Positions 6,373-15,085 of a DNA stretch of 18,584 nucleotides are shown here, one piece after another (position 1 is the first letter of the stretch; the number at the start of each line of letters is the position of its first letter). The position numbers were made by a program, and so were the translations under genes. Source of the stretch: Gammaproteobacteria bacterium (GTDB lineage Bacteria > Gemmatimonadota > Gemmatimonadetes > Longimicrobiales > Gaopeijiaceae). A model generated the notes under the pieces. It was given only the letters and a program-made list of their open reading frames with translations, was not told the origin of the DNA and made no database searches. Where the stretch lies: the NCBI GenBank assembly GCA_009843625.1, contig VYDD01000255.1, forward strand, positions 1-18,584, read 5' to 3'.

Positions 6373-7935
6373 GTGTCTCCAACCCCGATGCGCGCGCTCT
6401 GCGTCCTGGTTCCTCTGCTGGCCGCCTGCGGGGGCGATGGCGGCGCACCGGCCTCCGCCGACGAGGGCACGTTCGTGATCCGCGGCGCCACCATCGTCGA
6501 CGGCACCGGCCGCCCCGGATTCACCGGATCGGTGCGCGTCGTTGGCGGCACGATCGCCGAGGTGACGCCCCACGGAGCCGGCGAAACTCCGTCTCCTCCC
6601 GACGGCGACCACGTCTACGACGCCGCCGGACTGGTACTCGCCCCGGGTTTCGTCGACACCCACAGCCACCACGACGGCGGCCTCCTGATCGAGTTGACCG
6701 CGCTGGCCGCCGTGAGCCAGGGCATCACGACCATCGTGGTCGGGCAGGACGGAGGATCGCCGTTCCCGATCGCAGACTTCTTCGCCGCGCTGGAAGCGAC
6801 CCCCGCGGCGGTGAACGTGGCCTCGTACGCCGGACACGGAACGCTCCGCCGTCAGGTCATGAGTGGCGACTTCCGCCGCGAAGCGACCGCGCACGAGGTC
6901 GCGGCCATGCAGGCGCTGCTTGAGACCGAACTGGCCAGCGGGGCGCTGGGGCTCTCGACCGGACTCGAGTACGACCCCGGGATATACTCGACCACGGACG
7001 AGGTGGTCGCGCTCGCGGGGACGGCGGCGGCCCACGGCGGCCGCTACATCTCGCACATGCGAAGCGAGGACCGGGGCCTTCGCGAGGCCATCGAGGAGAC
7101 CATCGAGATCGCGGAGCGCGCCGGTCTTCCCGTCCAGATATCGCACTTCAAGCTCGCCGCGCGGAGCCTCTGGGGACAGGCGGCACGGATCCTCGCGCGG
7201 CTCGATGCGGCGCGAGCCGAGGGTCTCGACATAACGGCGGACGTCTACCCCTACGAGTACTGGCAGTCCACCATGACCGTCCTGTTCCCGGAGCGCGATT
7301 TCACGGACCGCGAGGCCGCACGTTTCGCTCTGGAAGAGCTGGTCGCTCCCGAGGGGATGCTGATCGGGCGTTTCGAGCCCGATCCCGCCCTCGAAGGCAG
7401 GACCCTGGCCGATATCGCACAGCAGCGGGGCACCGATCCCGTCACCACCTACCTCGATCTCATCGCCGAATCGCAGGCCGCGCGTGCGGAGGGGAGGGAC
7501 GGAGGCGAGAGCATCGTCGCGACCAGCATGACCGTCGACGACATCGCTGCGCTGATGGCCTGGCCGCATGCCAACGTCGCGTCCGACGGCGGGCTGCGCG
7601 GCGCCCACCCGCGCGGGTTCGGCACCTACCCGAGGGTGCTCGGGCAATACGTGCGCGAAGAGGGTCGGCTCACGCTGGAAGAGGCCATCCACAAGATGAC
7701 CGGGCTGGCGGCGGCGAACATGGGGTTCTCCGGCCGGGGCACGCTGGAAGTGGGTGCTGCCGCCGACCTCGTGCTCTTCAACGCCGCCACCGTCATCGAC
7801 CGGGCGACGACCGCGGAGCCCCACCTGACGTCGCCCGGGATCGAGCGCGTATGGGTCGGGGGAACGGTCGTCTACGAGGACGGGGCCGTGACGGGAGCGC
7901 AACCGGGCGTGGTGCTGCGCCGCGAACAGCCGTGA
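6373..7935 (+). CDS. N-acyl-D-amino-acid deacylase-like amidohydrolase, lipoprotein
   Basis: 520 residues. It begins with a lipoprotein signal, MRALCVLVPLLAAC, with lipobox LAAC and Cys19, so it is probably membrane-anchored in the periplasm. The rest is an amidohydrolase of the D-aminoacylase group: beta strand VIRGATIVDGTG, metal motif DTHSHHD (His97, His99), His228 in SHMRSED, His258 in QISHFK, Asp405 in ASDGG. The spacings His67-Cys96 and His220-His250 of Alcaligenes D-aminoacylase (29 and 30 residues) recur exactly, but the metal-bridging Cys position is Asp126 (VVGQDGG). Expected substrates are N-acyl-D-amino acids or similar amides. The GTG at 6373 follows AGGAGG with 10-base spacing; an ATG at 6388 would also keep the signal peptide. 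It ends 7 bases before the convergent DUF1028 gene. Confidence 0.88.
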   Translation: MSPTPMRALCVLVPLLAACGGDGGAPASADEGTFVIRGATIVDGTGRPGFTGSVRVVGGTIAEVTPHGAGETPSPPDGDHVYDAAGLVLAPGFVDTHSHHDGGLLIELTALAAVSQGITTIVVGQDGGSPFPIADFFAALEATPAAVNVASYAGHGTLRRQVMSGDFRREATAHEVAAMQALLETELASGALGLSTGLEYDPGIYSTTDEVVALAGTAAAHGGRYISHMRSEDRGLREAIEETIEIAERAGLPVQISHFKLAARSLWGQAARILARLDAARAEGLDITADVYPYEYWQSTMTVLFPERDFTDREAARFALEELVAPEGMLIGRFEPDPALEGRTLADIAQQRGTDPVTTYLDLIAESQAARAEGRDGGESIVATSMTVDDIAALMAWPHANVASDGGLRGAHPRGFGTYPRVLGQYVREEGRLTLEEAIHKMTGLAAANMGFSGRGTLEVGAAADLVLFNAATVIDRATTAEPHLTSPGIERVWVGGTVVYEDGAVTGAQPGVVLRREQP

Positions 7936-7942
7936 TCTCTTC

Positions 7943-9040
7943 CTAGCGCCTCACCCGCACCACGTCCCGCATCCGCTGGCGCACCTCGTCGGCGACTCCG
8001 GCCTCCTCCAGCCGGCTCCACAGCCTCGCGATGGTGTTTGCGTCCACCCAGCCGGGCACGGAGGTCTGCCAGGCCTGAGCCGCGCGGAAGGTGTCCACGG
8101 CTTCCACAGTCTCGCGATCGTAGAGGAGCGCGTCCGTCGCTTCCATGGAAGGCGGCGGCGAGCCCGCCCGGTAGTATCCCAGCGCGTGCAGCATCACCTT
8201 GAGCTGCAGTACGTCGCGGCCGGCGAACTGCTGGAGGCTGCGGAAGCCGAGGGTCTCCGAGATGGTGTCGTAGATGCGCCGCACCTCCCTTATCGGTTCG
8301 GGGTGCTCGCACACGTTGATGTCGGTGGTGACGCCGTCCTGACGGCGCGACATGCCGGGACGCGGGTCCGCGACCAGCACGGCGGCCGACTGGGTGCGGC
8401 CGTGGCGGCCGTCCCCGCCCAGCATCTGCCCGGCGTAGAGGGCCTCGATCAGCCGGTCCGCGAGATGGCGCCCCGACCCCTCCGTTCTCTCGAACGCGAC
8501 CGCGACCGAGTCCACCACGGCGGTGCTCACCAGCGCGTTGCCCTGAGCAGCGTAGTTGAGCCCGGTGCGCTCCCAGACCCAGTCGCCCCGGTCCTCGGCG
8601 CCGTACTGGCCCGATCCGGTCCACTGGGCCGAGCGCCCCTGCATGTCGATCACGCCCACCTGCCTGCGTTCCCGCCCCTCGTCCGCCGCCACCACGCGGT
8701 CCATGGCCTCCTGGGGGGCCACGCCCTGCTCCAGAAGGGCAAGGAGATCGTGGCCGTACTCGAGCCGCGTGCCGCCTTGGGTCGCGACCGCCCCCACCCC
8801 CGGCCGCACCCACGGTACGGCGTTGCCGACGCAGGCCACGCGCGTGGTGACCGCCACCCCGGACTCACCGGTCACCGGGTCGATGCCGACGATCGAGAAG
8901 GTGTTGAACACAAGGTCCTCCCCCCAGCCCGCCGGTTCCTGGGCCGCCAGGGGAATGGCGACCGCGAGCAACAGCGTAAGCAGGAGCGGCGCGACGAACG
9001 CCGTGATGGCGCATCGGGACGACAAGGGCGATCGGGACAT
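7943..9040 (-). CDS. Secreted DUF1028 protein with C-terminal peptidoglycan-binding domain
   Basis: 365 residues. A Sec signal peptide (about 1-34: basic start, long Leu/Ala/Val core, cleavage likely near LAA-QEP) is followed by a DUF1028 domain (about 45-250): NTFSIVGIDPVTGESGVAV, VACVGNAVPWVRPGVGAVATQGG, RRQVGVIDMQGRSAQWTG, and NYAAQGNALV. DUF1028 has an Ntn-hydrolase-type fold with no well-defined substrate. Residues about 276-345 (LQLKVMLHALGYY, YDRETVEAVDTFR, GWVDANTIARLW) look like a peptidoglycan-binding type 1 domain, which would hold the enzyme at the cell wall. The ATG at 9040 is preferred over 9052 because GGAGG stands 5 bases upstream. Wall amide hydrolysis is inference from the domain pairing. 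Confidence 0.87.
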   Translation of the reverse strand: MSRSPLSSRCAITAFVAPLLLTLLLAVAIPLAAQEPAGWGEDLVFNTFSIVGIDPVTGESGVAVTTRVACVGNAVPWVRPGVGAVATQGGTRLEYGHDLLALLEQGVAPQEAMDRVVAADEGRERRQVGVIDMQGRSAQWTGSGQYGAEDRGDWVWERTGLNYAAQGNALVSTAVVDSVAVAFERTEGSGRHLADRLIEALYAGQMLGGDGRHGRTQSAAVLVADPRPGMSRRQDGVTTDINVCEHPEPIREVRRIYDTISETLGFRSLQQFAGRDVLQLKVMLHALGYYRAGSPPPSMEATDALLYDRETVEAVDTFRAAQAWQTSVPGWVDANTIARLWSRLEEAGVADEVRQRMRDVVRVRR

Positions 9041-9319
9041 GGCTACCTCCATGCGGTGCGCCAGGGGCTGCCGCGACCTGCCGAGACGGGGAGCTGCGCC
9101 ACGCGGGCCGCGTAAGTCGGACATCCGCCAACATGGCACGCCATCCCCGGGAGTCGCCACCGCCCGGACAATCGCGGCTTCCCGGATTCGGGGGCATGGC
9201 CGGCACCGCCGGCTCTCGCCAAGTTCCCATACGCGCCACGGCCGGACGGTCTCCGCGCCGCGGCCGCAATCCGCATCTCGACCCGAATGCCCGATCACTC
9301 CCACGCCGGAGCGCCCACC
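9041..9319. other. Divergent intergenic region, no clear signals
   Basis: This 279-base gap separates the divergent DUF1028 and amidohydrolase genes and must hold the promoters of both. It is GC-rich with several short self-complementary stretches (such as GCCGG-cacc-GCCGG near 9200), but I find no convincing -10/-35 pair, no RNA gene and no coding frame that looks real. Confidence 0.4.
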
Positions 9320-10447
9320 ATGCGCCGAACCGCACCGATCGCCGCGCTGCTTCTCCTGCCCGCCGCGCTCGACGCGCAGGCCCGTCGGCCGAACTTCGCG
9401 CAGCCGACCCTCCCGCCCCCGAGCATCGTCGAGTATCAGCCGCGCTCCACCCTCGTGGTCCCGGAGAACCCCGTGCCGCGGGCGAAATACCCGGTGGTGG
9501 ACCTGCACGGGCATCCCCCGTCGCTCGCCGACGCCGCCACCATCGAGCGGGTGGTGGCGGCGATGGACGAACTGAACCTCCAGGTCATCGTGCAGGCGCG
9601 CGGCAGCTCCGGCACCCGCCTCACCCGTCAGATCGAGGCGGTGCGCGCCGCCGGGCACGCAGACCGCTTCGTGTTCTTCACCACGCTCGATCTGCGCAAC
9701 GTGGGTCCCGGATCGGGCGCCCGCATTGCGGCCCAGCTTGAGGAGGACGTGCGCGCCGGAGCGGTGGGCATCGGCGAGATCGGCAAGCAGTTCGGGCTCA
9801 CCACCCGCAAGGCGGACGGCACCCGCCTCCAGCTCGACGACCCCGAGCTCGACGTCGTCTGGGAGACGGCGGCCCGCCTCGGGATTCCGGTCTTCATCCA
9901 CACCGCCGACCCCGCGGAGTTCTTCCAGCCCCTCGACTACGAGAACGAACGCTGGCTCGAGTTGGCCATCTTCCCCAACCGCCGCTTCTTCGACAGCGAG
10001 CGCTTCCCCTCTTTCGAGGAGCTGATGGCCGAGCGCGACCGGATGCTGGCGAAGCATCCCAACACGACCTGGGTGCTGGCGCACATGGGATGGCACACGC
10101 AGGATCTCGCGCGTCTGGGCGAACTCTTCGACCGCTTCCCCAACGTCCACGGCGAGGTCGGCGCCGTGCTTTACGACCTGGGACGACAGCCCCGCTTCGC
10201 GCGCGAGTTCTTCGTCAGGTACCAGGACCGCATCCTCTTCGGGAAGGATTCCTTCCAGCCCGACGAGTATCCCTACTATTGGCGCGTCTTCGAGACCGAG
10301 GACGAGTACTTCGACTACTACCGGAACTACCACGCCTTCTGGAAGCTCTACGGCATGGGCCTGCCGGACGATGTGCTGCGCAAGGTGTACTACGCCAACG
10401 CGCTGCGGATCATCCCCAACATGCCCGAGGCAGGCTTTCCTCGGTAG
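9320..10447 (+). CDS. Secreted TIM-barrel amidohydrolase (amidohydrolase 2 type)
   Basis: 375 residues. The ATG at 9320 follows CCGGAG (9307-9312) and opens a short Sec signal peptide, MRRTAPIAALLLLPAALDAQ, so the product is probably periplasmic or secreted; an in-frame ATG at 9287 would bury that signal and lacks a binding site. The mature part carries metal-site residues of the amidohydrolase 2 family: His63 and His65 (VVDLHGH), His194 (VFIHTAD), His255 (VLAHMGW) and Asp310 (LFGKDSFQPDEY), plus a conserved GEIGKQFG with Lys156. Family members hydrolyse or decarboxylate diverse aromatic or carboxylic compounds; the substrate here is not predictable. It meets the PQQ dehydrogenase gene tail to tail, 8 bases apart. 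Confidence 0.85.
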   Translation: MRRTAPIAALLLLPAALDAQARRPNFAQPTLPPPSIVEYQPRSTLVVPENPVPRAKYPVVDLHGHPPSLADAATIERVVAAMDELNLQVIVQARGSSGTRLTRQIEAVRAAGHADRFVFFTTLDLRNVGPGSGARIAAQLEEDVRAGAVGIGEIGKQFGLTTRKADGTRLQLDDPELDVVWETAARLGIPVFIHTADPAEFFQPLDYENERWLELAIFPNRRFFDSERFPSFEELMAERDRMLAKHPNTTWVLAHMGWHTQDLARLGELFDRFPNVHGEVGAVLYDLGRQPRFAREFFVRYQDRILFGKDSFQPDEYPYYWRVFETEDEYFDYYRNYHAFWKLYGMGLPDDVLRKVYYANALRIIPNMPEAGFPR

Positions 10448-10455
10448 GGAGTCAG

Positions 10456-11712
10456 TTACTCCGGAGGCATCACGTCGCTGGCCACGGGTTCCAGGCGCAC
10501 CACCGCCGTGAGGTCCTCCTGGTGCTCGAGGGCGAGATAGATGAGCCCGTCGGGACCCTCCCGCACGTCCCGGATGCGGCCCAGCTCGCCCGGCAGGAGG
10601 GTCTCGACGCCGAGCGCATCCGTTCCTTCGAGGATGACCCGGCCAAGCTGCTCGCCGACCATGCCGCCGACGAAGGCGCTGCCCTTCCACCAGGGGAACG
10701 CGTCCCCGCGGTAGATCATCATGCCGGAGATGCCGATGGAGGGCGTCCACACGAAGCGTGGGGATTCCACGCCCTCCCCGGAGGCGTCGAGCGTGTACGC
10801 CGTGCCGTCGTAGTTGATGCCGTGGGAGACCACGGGCCAGCCGTAGTTGCCGCCGCCCGAAATCAGGTTGAGCTCGTCGCCGCCCCGGGGCCCGTGCTCG
10901 TTCGACCAGACGTCCCCGGTGCCGGGATCCACCGCGAGGCCCTGCAGGTTGCGATGTCCGTAGCTCCAGATCTCGGGTAGAGCGTCGCCGTTCCCCACGA
11001 AGGGGTTGTCGTCGGGCACGCGGCCGTCGTCGTGCAGGCGCACGATGGTGCCCATGTGGTTGGTCACGTCCAGCGCCGGGTGGCCGGCCATCATGTCGGG
11101 TTCGAACATGCGGTCGCCCACCGTCAGGTACAGATACCCGTCGAGGCCGAAGGCCATGCGCCCGGAGAAGTGGTTGTTGTTGTCGTGCCAGGCGTTGGAA
11201 TCGAAGATCTCCTCGACGTCGGTGACCCGGCCATCGTCCCAGCGCCCCCTGACCACCGTCGTGGTGCCCTCCGACCCGTCCTCGTTGGGCTTGCCGTAGC
11301 TCAGGTAGAGCCAGCGGTTTTCGGCGAAGTCGGAGTGGGGCAGGATGTCCATGAAGCCCCCCTGGCCCTCGTCCCGGTAGACTTCCGGCCAACCCGCCAC
11401 CGGCTCCGGCTGGAGCACGCCGTCGCGCACCACGCGCAGGCGGCCCGGACGCTCCACGATGAGCATCTCGCCGCCGGGCATCCACGCCATGGACCAGGGA
11501 TGGTCGAGGCCGTCGGCGACCGTGACGACGCGGAAGTCGTGGCGGGCGGAGGAATACACCCCGTCGGCGGCCTCCGCGGCGCCTGCGGCGTCCCGCGCTT
11601 CGCCGTCGCCCATGGCGCTCTCTCCGGAATTCTGTCCGCAAGCGACAACGCCCGCGGCGGCGGCCACCCCTGCGCTCAACAGCATGCGGGTCCGGATGGT
11701 TCGATGGTGCAT
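10456..11712 (-). CDS. PQQ-dependent sugar dehydrogenase (soluble GDH/YliI type), lipoprotein
   Basis: 418 residues. The start at 11712 follows AAGGAGG about 6 bases upstream on the minus strand. The N-terminus is a lipoprotein signal ending in VVAC (Cys25), followed by an Ala/Gly/Glu-rich spacer (about 26-55). The beta-propeller has the marks of the soluble aldose/glucose dehydrogenase family: LDHPWSMAWMPGGEMLIVERPGRL, QGGFMDILPHSDF, the catalytic-His region NNHFSGRMAFGLDGYLYLTVGDR (His181), and EIWSYGHRNLQGLAVDP...NEHGPRGGDELNLI. It would oxidise aldose sugars in the periplasm using PQQ and pass electrons to the respiratory chain. The usual HxGGR-like motif reads HFSGR. No PQQ biosynthesis genes are present in the window. 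Confidence 0.88.
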   Translation of the reverse strand: MHHRTIRTRMLLSAGVAAAAGVVACGQNSGESAMGDGEARDAAGAAEAADGVYSSARHDFRVVTVADGLDHPWSMAWMPGGEMLIVERPGRLRVVRDGVLQPEPVAGWPEVYRDEGQGGFMDILPHSDFAENRWLYLSYGKPNEDGSEGTTTVVRGRWDDGRVTDVEEIFDSNAWHDNNNHFSGRMAFGLDGYLYLTVGDRMFEPDMMAGHPALDVTNHMGTIVRLHDDGRVPDDNPFVGNGDALPEIWSYGHRNLQGLAVDPGTGDVWSNEHGPRGGDELNLISGGGNYGWPVVSHGINYDGTAYTLDASGEGVESPRFVWTPSIGISGMMIYRGDAFPWWKGSAFVGGMVGEQLGRVILEGTDALGVETLLPGELGRIRDVREGPDGLIYLALEHQEDLTAVVRLEPVASDVMPPE

Positions 11713-11952
11713 GGCCCCTCCTTGGTCGATAGCAGTTGTCCGCTGGTCTGCCCAGGCAGCGAGACCGGGCACGAGCAGCGCCATTCAGTATAGACGCTGC
11801 CCTCGGACCGGGCATCGCTTCCCGCCTTACCGGGCGATGCCGTTCGCAGGGCCCCCGGCGCTCCACGATCGTGACCGGCGGCTCGCGGCGACCTTCCGAT
11901 CGTCCCCTCCAGCCATGGAGGCGCCCGGGTTCCGGCCCGAGCTTTCGGGTCC
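11713..11952. other. Divergent intergenic region between PQQ dehydrogenase and recQ
   Basis: 240 bases between two divergently read genes. The only promoter-like element I can point to is TATACT on the minus strand (11787-11792), about 75 bases before the dehydrogenase start, without a good -35. Nothing convincing is seen for recQ, which also lacks an obvious Shine-Dalgarno sequence. Confidence 0.35.
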
Positions 11953-13467
<1,515 letters not shown>

Positions 13468-13514
13468 TGGCCGGCACACGCTCGCAGCATCGCCAAGGAT
13501 CCGGTCCAAGGCCT

Positions 13515-13534
13515 GTAATACGACGGTAATACGA
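13515..13534. repeat. Tandem 11-base repeat containing GTAATACGA
   Basis: GTAATACGA occurs at 13515-13523 and again at 13526-13534, one DNA turn apart, in the gap after recQ. The spacing would place two identical half-sites on the same face of the helix, as in a direct-repeat operator. It lies about 165 bases before the lipoprotein gene. Function is not known. Confidence 0.5.
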
Positions 13535-13648
13535 GGAGCGGTCGGGCCGATCCGTGGGACGATGGAGCCAACTCCGGTGGCGAACTCCGGCCGCCGTCTC
13601 GTACCTTGATGCGTCCGGGCCCACCGCCCGCGCCCCGCACAGGCGTAA

Positions 13649-13662
13649 GGCGTGGTCACGCC
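13649..13662. promoter_or_regulatory. Perfect inverted repeat, possible operator
   Basis: GGCGTG-GT-CACGCC is a perfect 6+2+6 palindrome, with a further partial copy (GGCGT) at 13642-13646. A two-base centre is too short for an RNA loop, so protein binding is more likely than a hairpin. It ends 37 bases before the beta-propeller lipoprotein start. It could be chance in GC-rich DNA. Confidence 0.3.
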
Positions 13663-13699
13663 CTCCGTCACCCCCTCCGCTACTGGGAGTCCCCACCGC

Positions 13700-14851
13700 A
13701 TGAGCACTTCCCGGTCCCTCGCCGCCATTGCGATCCTCCTGGCCGCCGGCATCGTCGGCTGCGCCCCACCCGACGAGGCGCCCCGCGCGCACTGGACCGA
13801 GGTCACGGACAGCACCGAAGTCCGGCTCATCCGCGAGGCTGAATCCCTCTGCGACGACTGCATCACGCTCGAACGCATGCTGGTCATGGGAGACACGATC
13901 GGCGAGGGATACTTGCGGGGTGCCTTCCATCTCGTGCGAGACAGCGCCGGCAACTACTGGTTCGGTCAGTACGAAGCGGTGAAGGTCTTCGATGCGGCCG
14001 GCAACTTCGTGGGTGAAGTCGGACGAGCCGGGGAGGGTCCGCTCGAGTGGGAAAACGCAATGCCGGTGCACACGGACCGCGAGGGTCGCATACACATCTT
14101 CGACAGCGGGAACTATCGCCACAGCGTCGTAGGCCCGGACTTCACCCTGATCGAAGACCATTCGCTTCCTGACCATGTAGCGGACGTTGGTCCATTGGAA
14201 GACGGGGGGCGGTGGGTGGTCAACATGTGGCATCCGACCCCCGACGCCATCGGTTCGCCGCTCCACATTGTCGAGGACGGGGAGATCAAACGGTCGTTTG
14301 GCGGGTTTGTCGATCCCGAGAATCCGAGGGCGCAAACCGCCTCCTGGAGAGCCTTCACCACCGATTCCGCTCATCGGATCTTCTCCGCGCCGCTGAACGG
14401 CGCCTACAGCATAGAGGTCTGGGATGAGGACGGCCGCCGGGTCACGGGCTTCCTGGTTCCCGGGTTCAACGATCCGCCCTGGGATCCGGATGCTCCTGCA
14501 TCTGCGGATAATCCTCCCGCCAGCACGATACGGGCGCTGCGAGTCGATTCCGAAGACCGCTTGTGGGTCCTGACCTGGCGGCGACGGGATGACTGGCTGG
14601 ACATGATGGAGGAACGCCCGGGACCGGGTGGACGCGTCCGACTCGAGATGAAGCCCGAATACCAGACGATCGACAGACACTACGGTCAGATCGACGTCAT
14701 CGACCTGACCACGGCGACGGTGATTGCCCGCACCAGAATGGAGGGAGTTGTCCTGGTCGACTTCCTGGGGGAAGATGAACTGTGGTCGGGGGAGTTCTTC
14801 GGGCCCGGCCATCTGCGTGCCGGCATCTGGGAGATCGGCTTCAACCCCTGA
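13700..14851 (+). CDS. 6-bladed beta-propeller lipoprotein
   Basis: 383 residues. A lipoprotein signal peptide (MSTSRSLAAIAILLAAGIVGC, lipobox IVGC, Cys21) is followed by a CDDC pair (51-54) and a string of propeller-blade strands built around D-x-x-G-N/R turns: VRDSAGNYWFGQYEAVKVFDAAGNFV, HTDREGRIHIFDSGNYRHSVV, VDSEDRLWVL. This pattern, including the CxxC before the first blade, is common in 6-bladed propeller lipoproteins of Gemmatimonadota-like bacteria. It is probably a surface or periplasmic binding or scaffold protein; no catalytic residues are evident. The ATG at 13700 follows GGGAG (13685-13689). Base composition is less GC-rich than in neighbouring genes. No partner gene is adjacent. 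Confidence 0.75.
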   Translation: MSTSRSLAAIAILLAAGIVGCAPPDEAPRAHWTEVTDSTEVRLIREAESLCDDCITLERMLVMGDTIGEGYLRGAFHLVRDSAGNYWFGQYEAVKVFDAAGNFVGEVGRAGEGPLEWENAMPVHTDREGRIHIFDSGNYRHSVVGPDFTLIEDHSLPDHVADVGPLEDGGRWVVNMWHPTPDAIGSPLHIVEDGEIKRSFGGFVDPENPRAQTASWRAFTTDSAHRIFSAPLNGAYSIEVWDEDGRRVTGFLVPGFNDPPWDPDAPASADNPPASTIRALRVDSEDRLWVLTWRRRDDWLDMMEERPGPGGRVRLEMKPEYQTIDRHYGQIDVIDLTTATVIARTRMEGVVLVDFLGEDELWSGEFFGPGHLRAGIWEIGFNP

Positions 14852-15008
14852 GCAGGCCACCGCGTCACAGTCGCCGCAGTCTCGCGCCAGTCTTGCGCCC
14901 AATCCGCCGCTTCCCTTTCCCGCGCACCCTATCGACGCCCGCGGTGTACCATTCCACGTGCCCATGCGGCCTCTTCCACCCGGAGAGAGCCCTTCATTGC
15001 GCTCTCTG

Positions 15009-15082
15009 CAAACATCCAATAACACAAAGATATAAAATGAGTTATCATGTTGTACATGATGTAACACATGATATAGGATCGA
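15009..15082 (+). promoter_or_regulatory. AT-rich promoter and nested inverted-repeat operator for acyl-CoA dehydrogenase
   Basis: Bases 15009-15080 contain only 21 G/C of 72 (29%), in an otherwise strongly GC-rich window. TATAAAAT (15031-15038) is a near-consensus -10; the -35 is poor (TGCAAA near 15007). Just downstream are ATCATGT (15044-15050), TGT, ACATGAT (15054-15060), a perfect 7+3+7 inverted repeat, and a third copy ACATGAT (15066-15072). TATCATGT (15043-15050) also pairs with ACATGATA (15066-15073). A dimeric repressor bound here would block initiation of the dehydrogenase gene. The regulator gene is not in the window. Confidence 0.65.
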
Positions 15083-15085
15083 GTG

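Noticed and set aside
10439..10467. Short hairpin (GGAGT-CAGTT-ACTCC with outer CCTC/GAGG) between two convergent genes, as a bidirectional terminator
   Set aside because: The stem is short, has an asymmetric internal loop, and no T-run follows on either strand, so an intrinsic terminator cannot be supported.
13468..13699. Possible small gene or RNA in the gap after recQ
   Set aside because: The short open frames here are Pro/Arg-rich with no ribosome binding site, and no tRNA-like or other RNA fold is recognisable.
15031..15080. AT-rich block as a mobile-element end or attachment site
   Set aside because: No integrase, transposase or tRNA lies nearby and there is no matching repeat elsewhere in the window. 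Position between a -10 element and the start codon fits an operator better.
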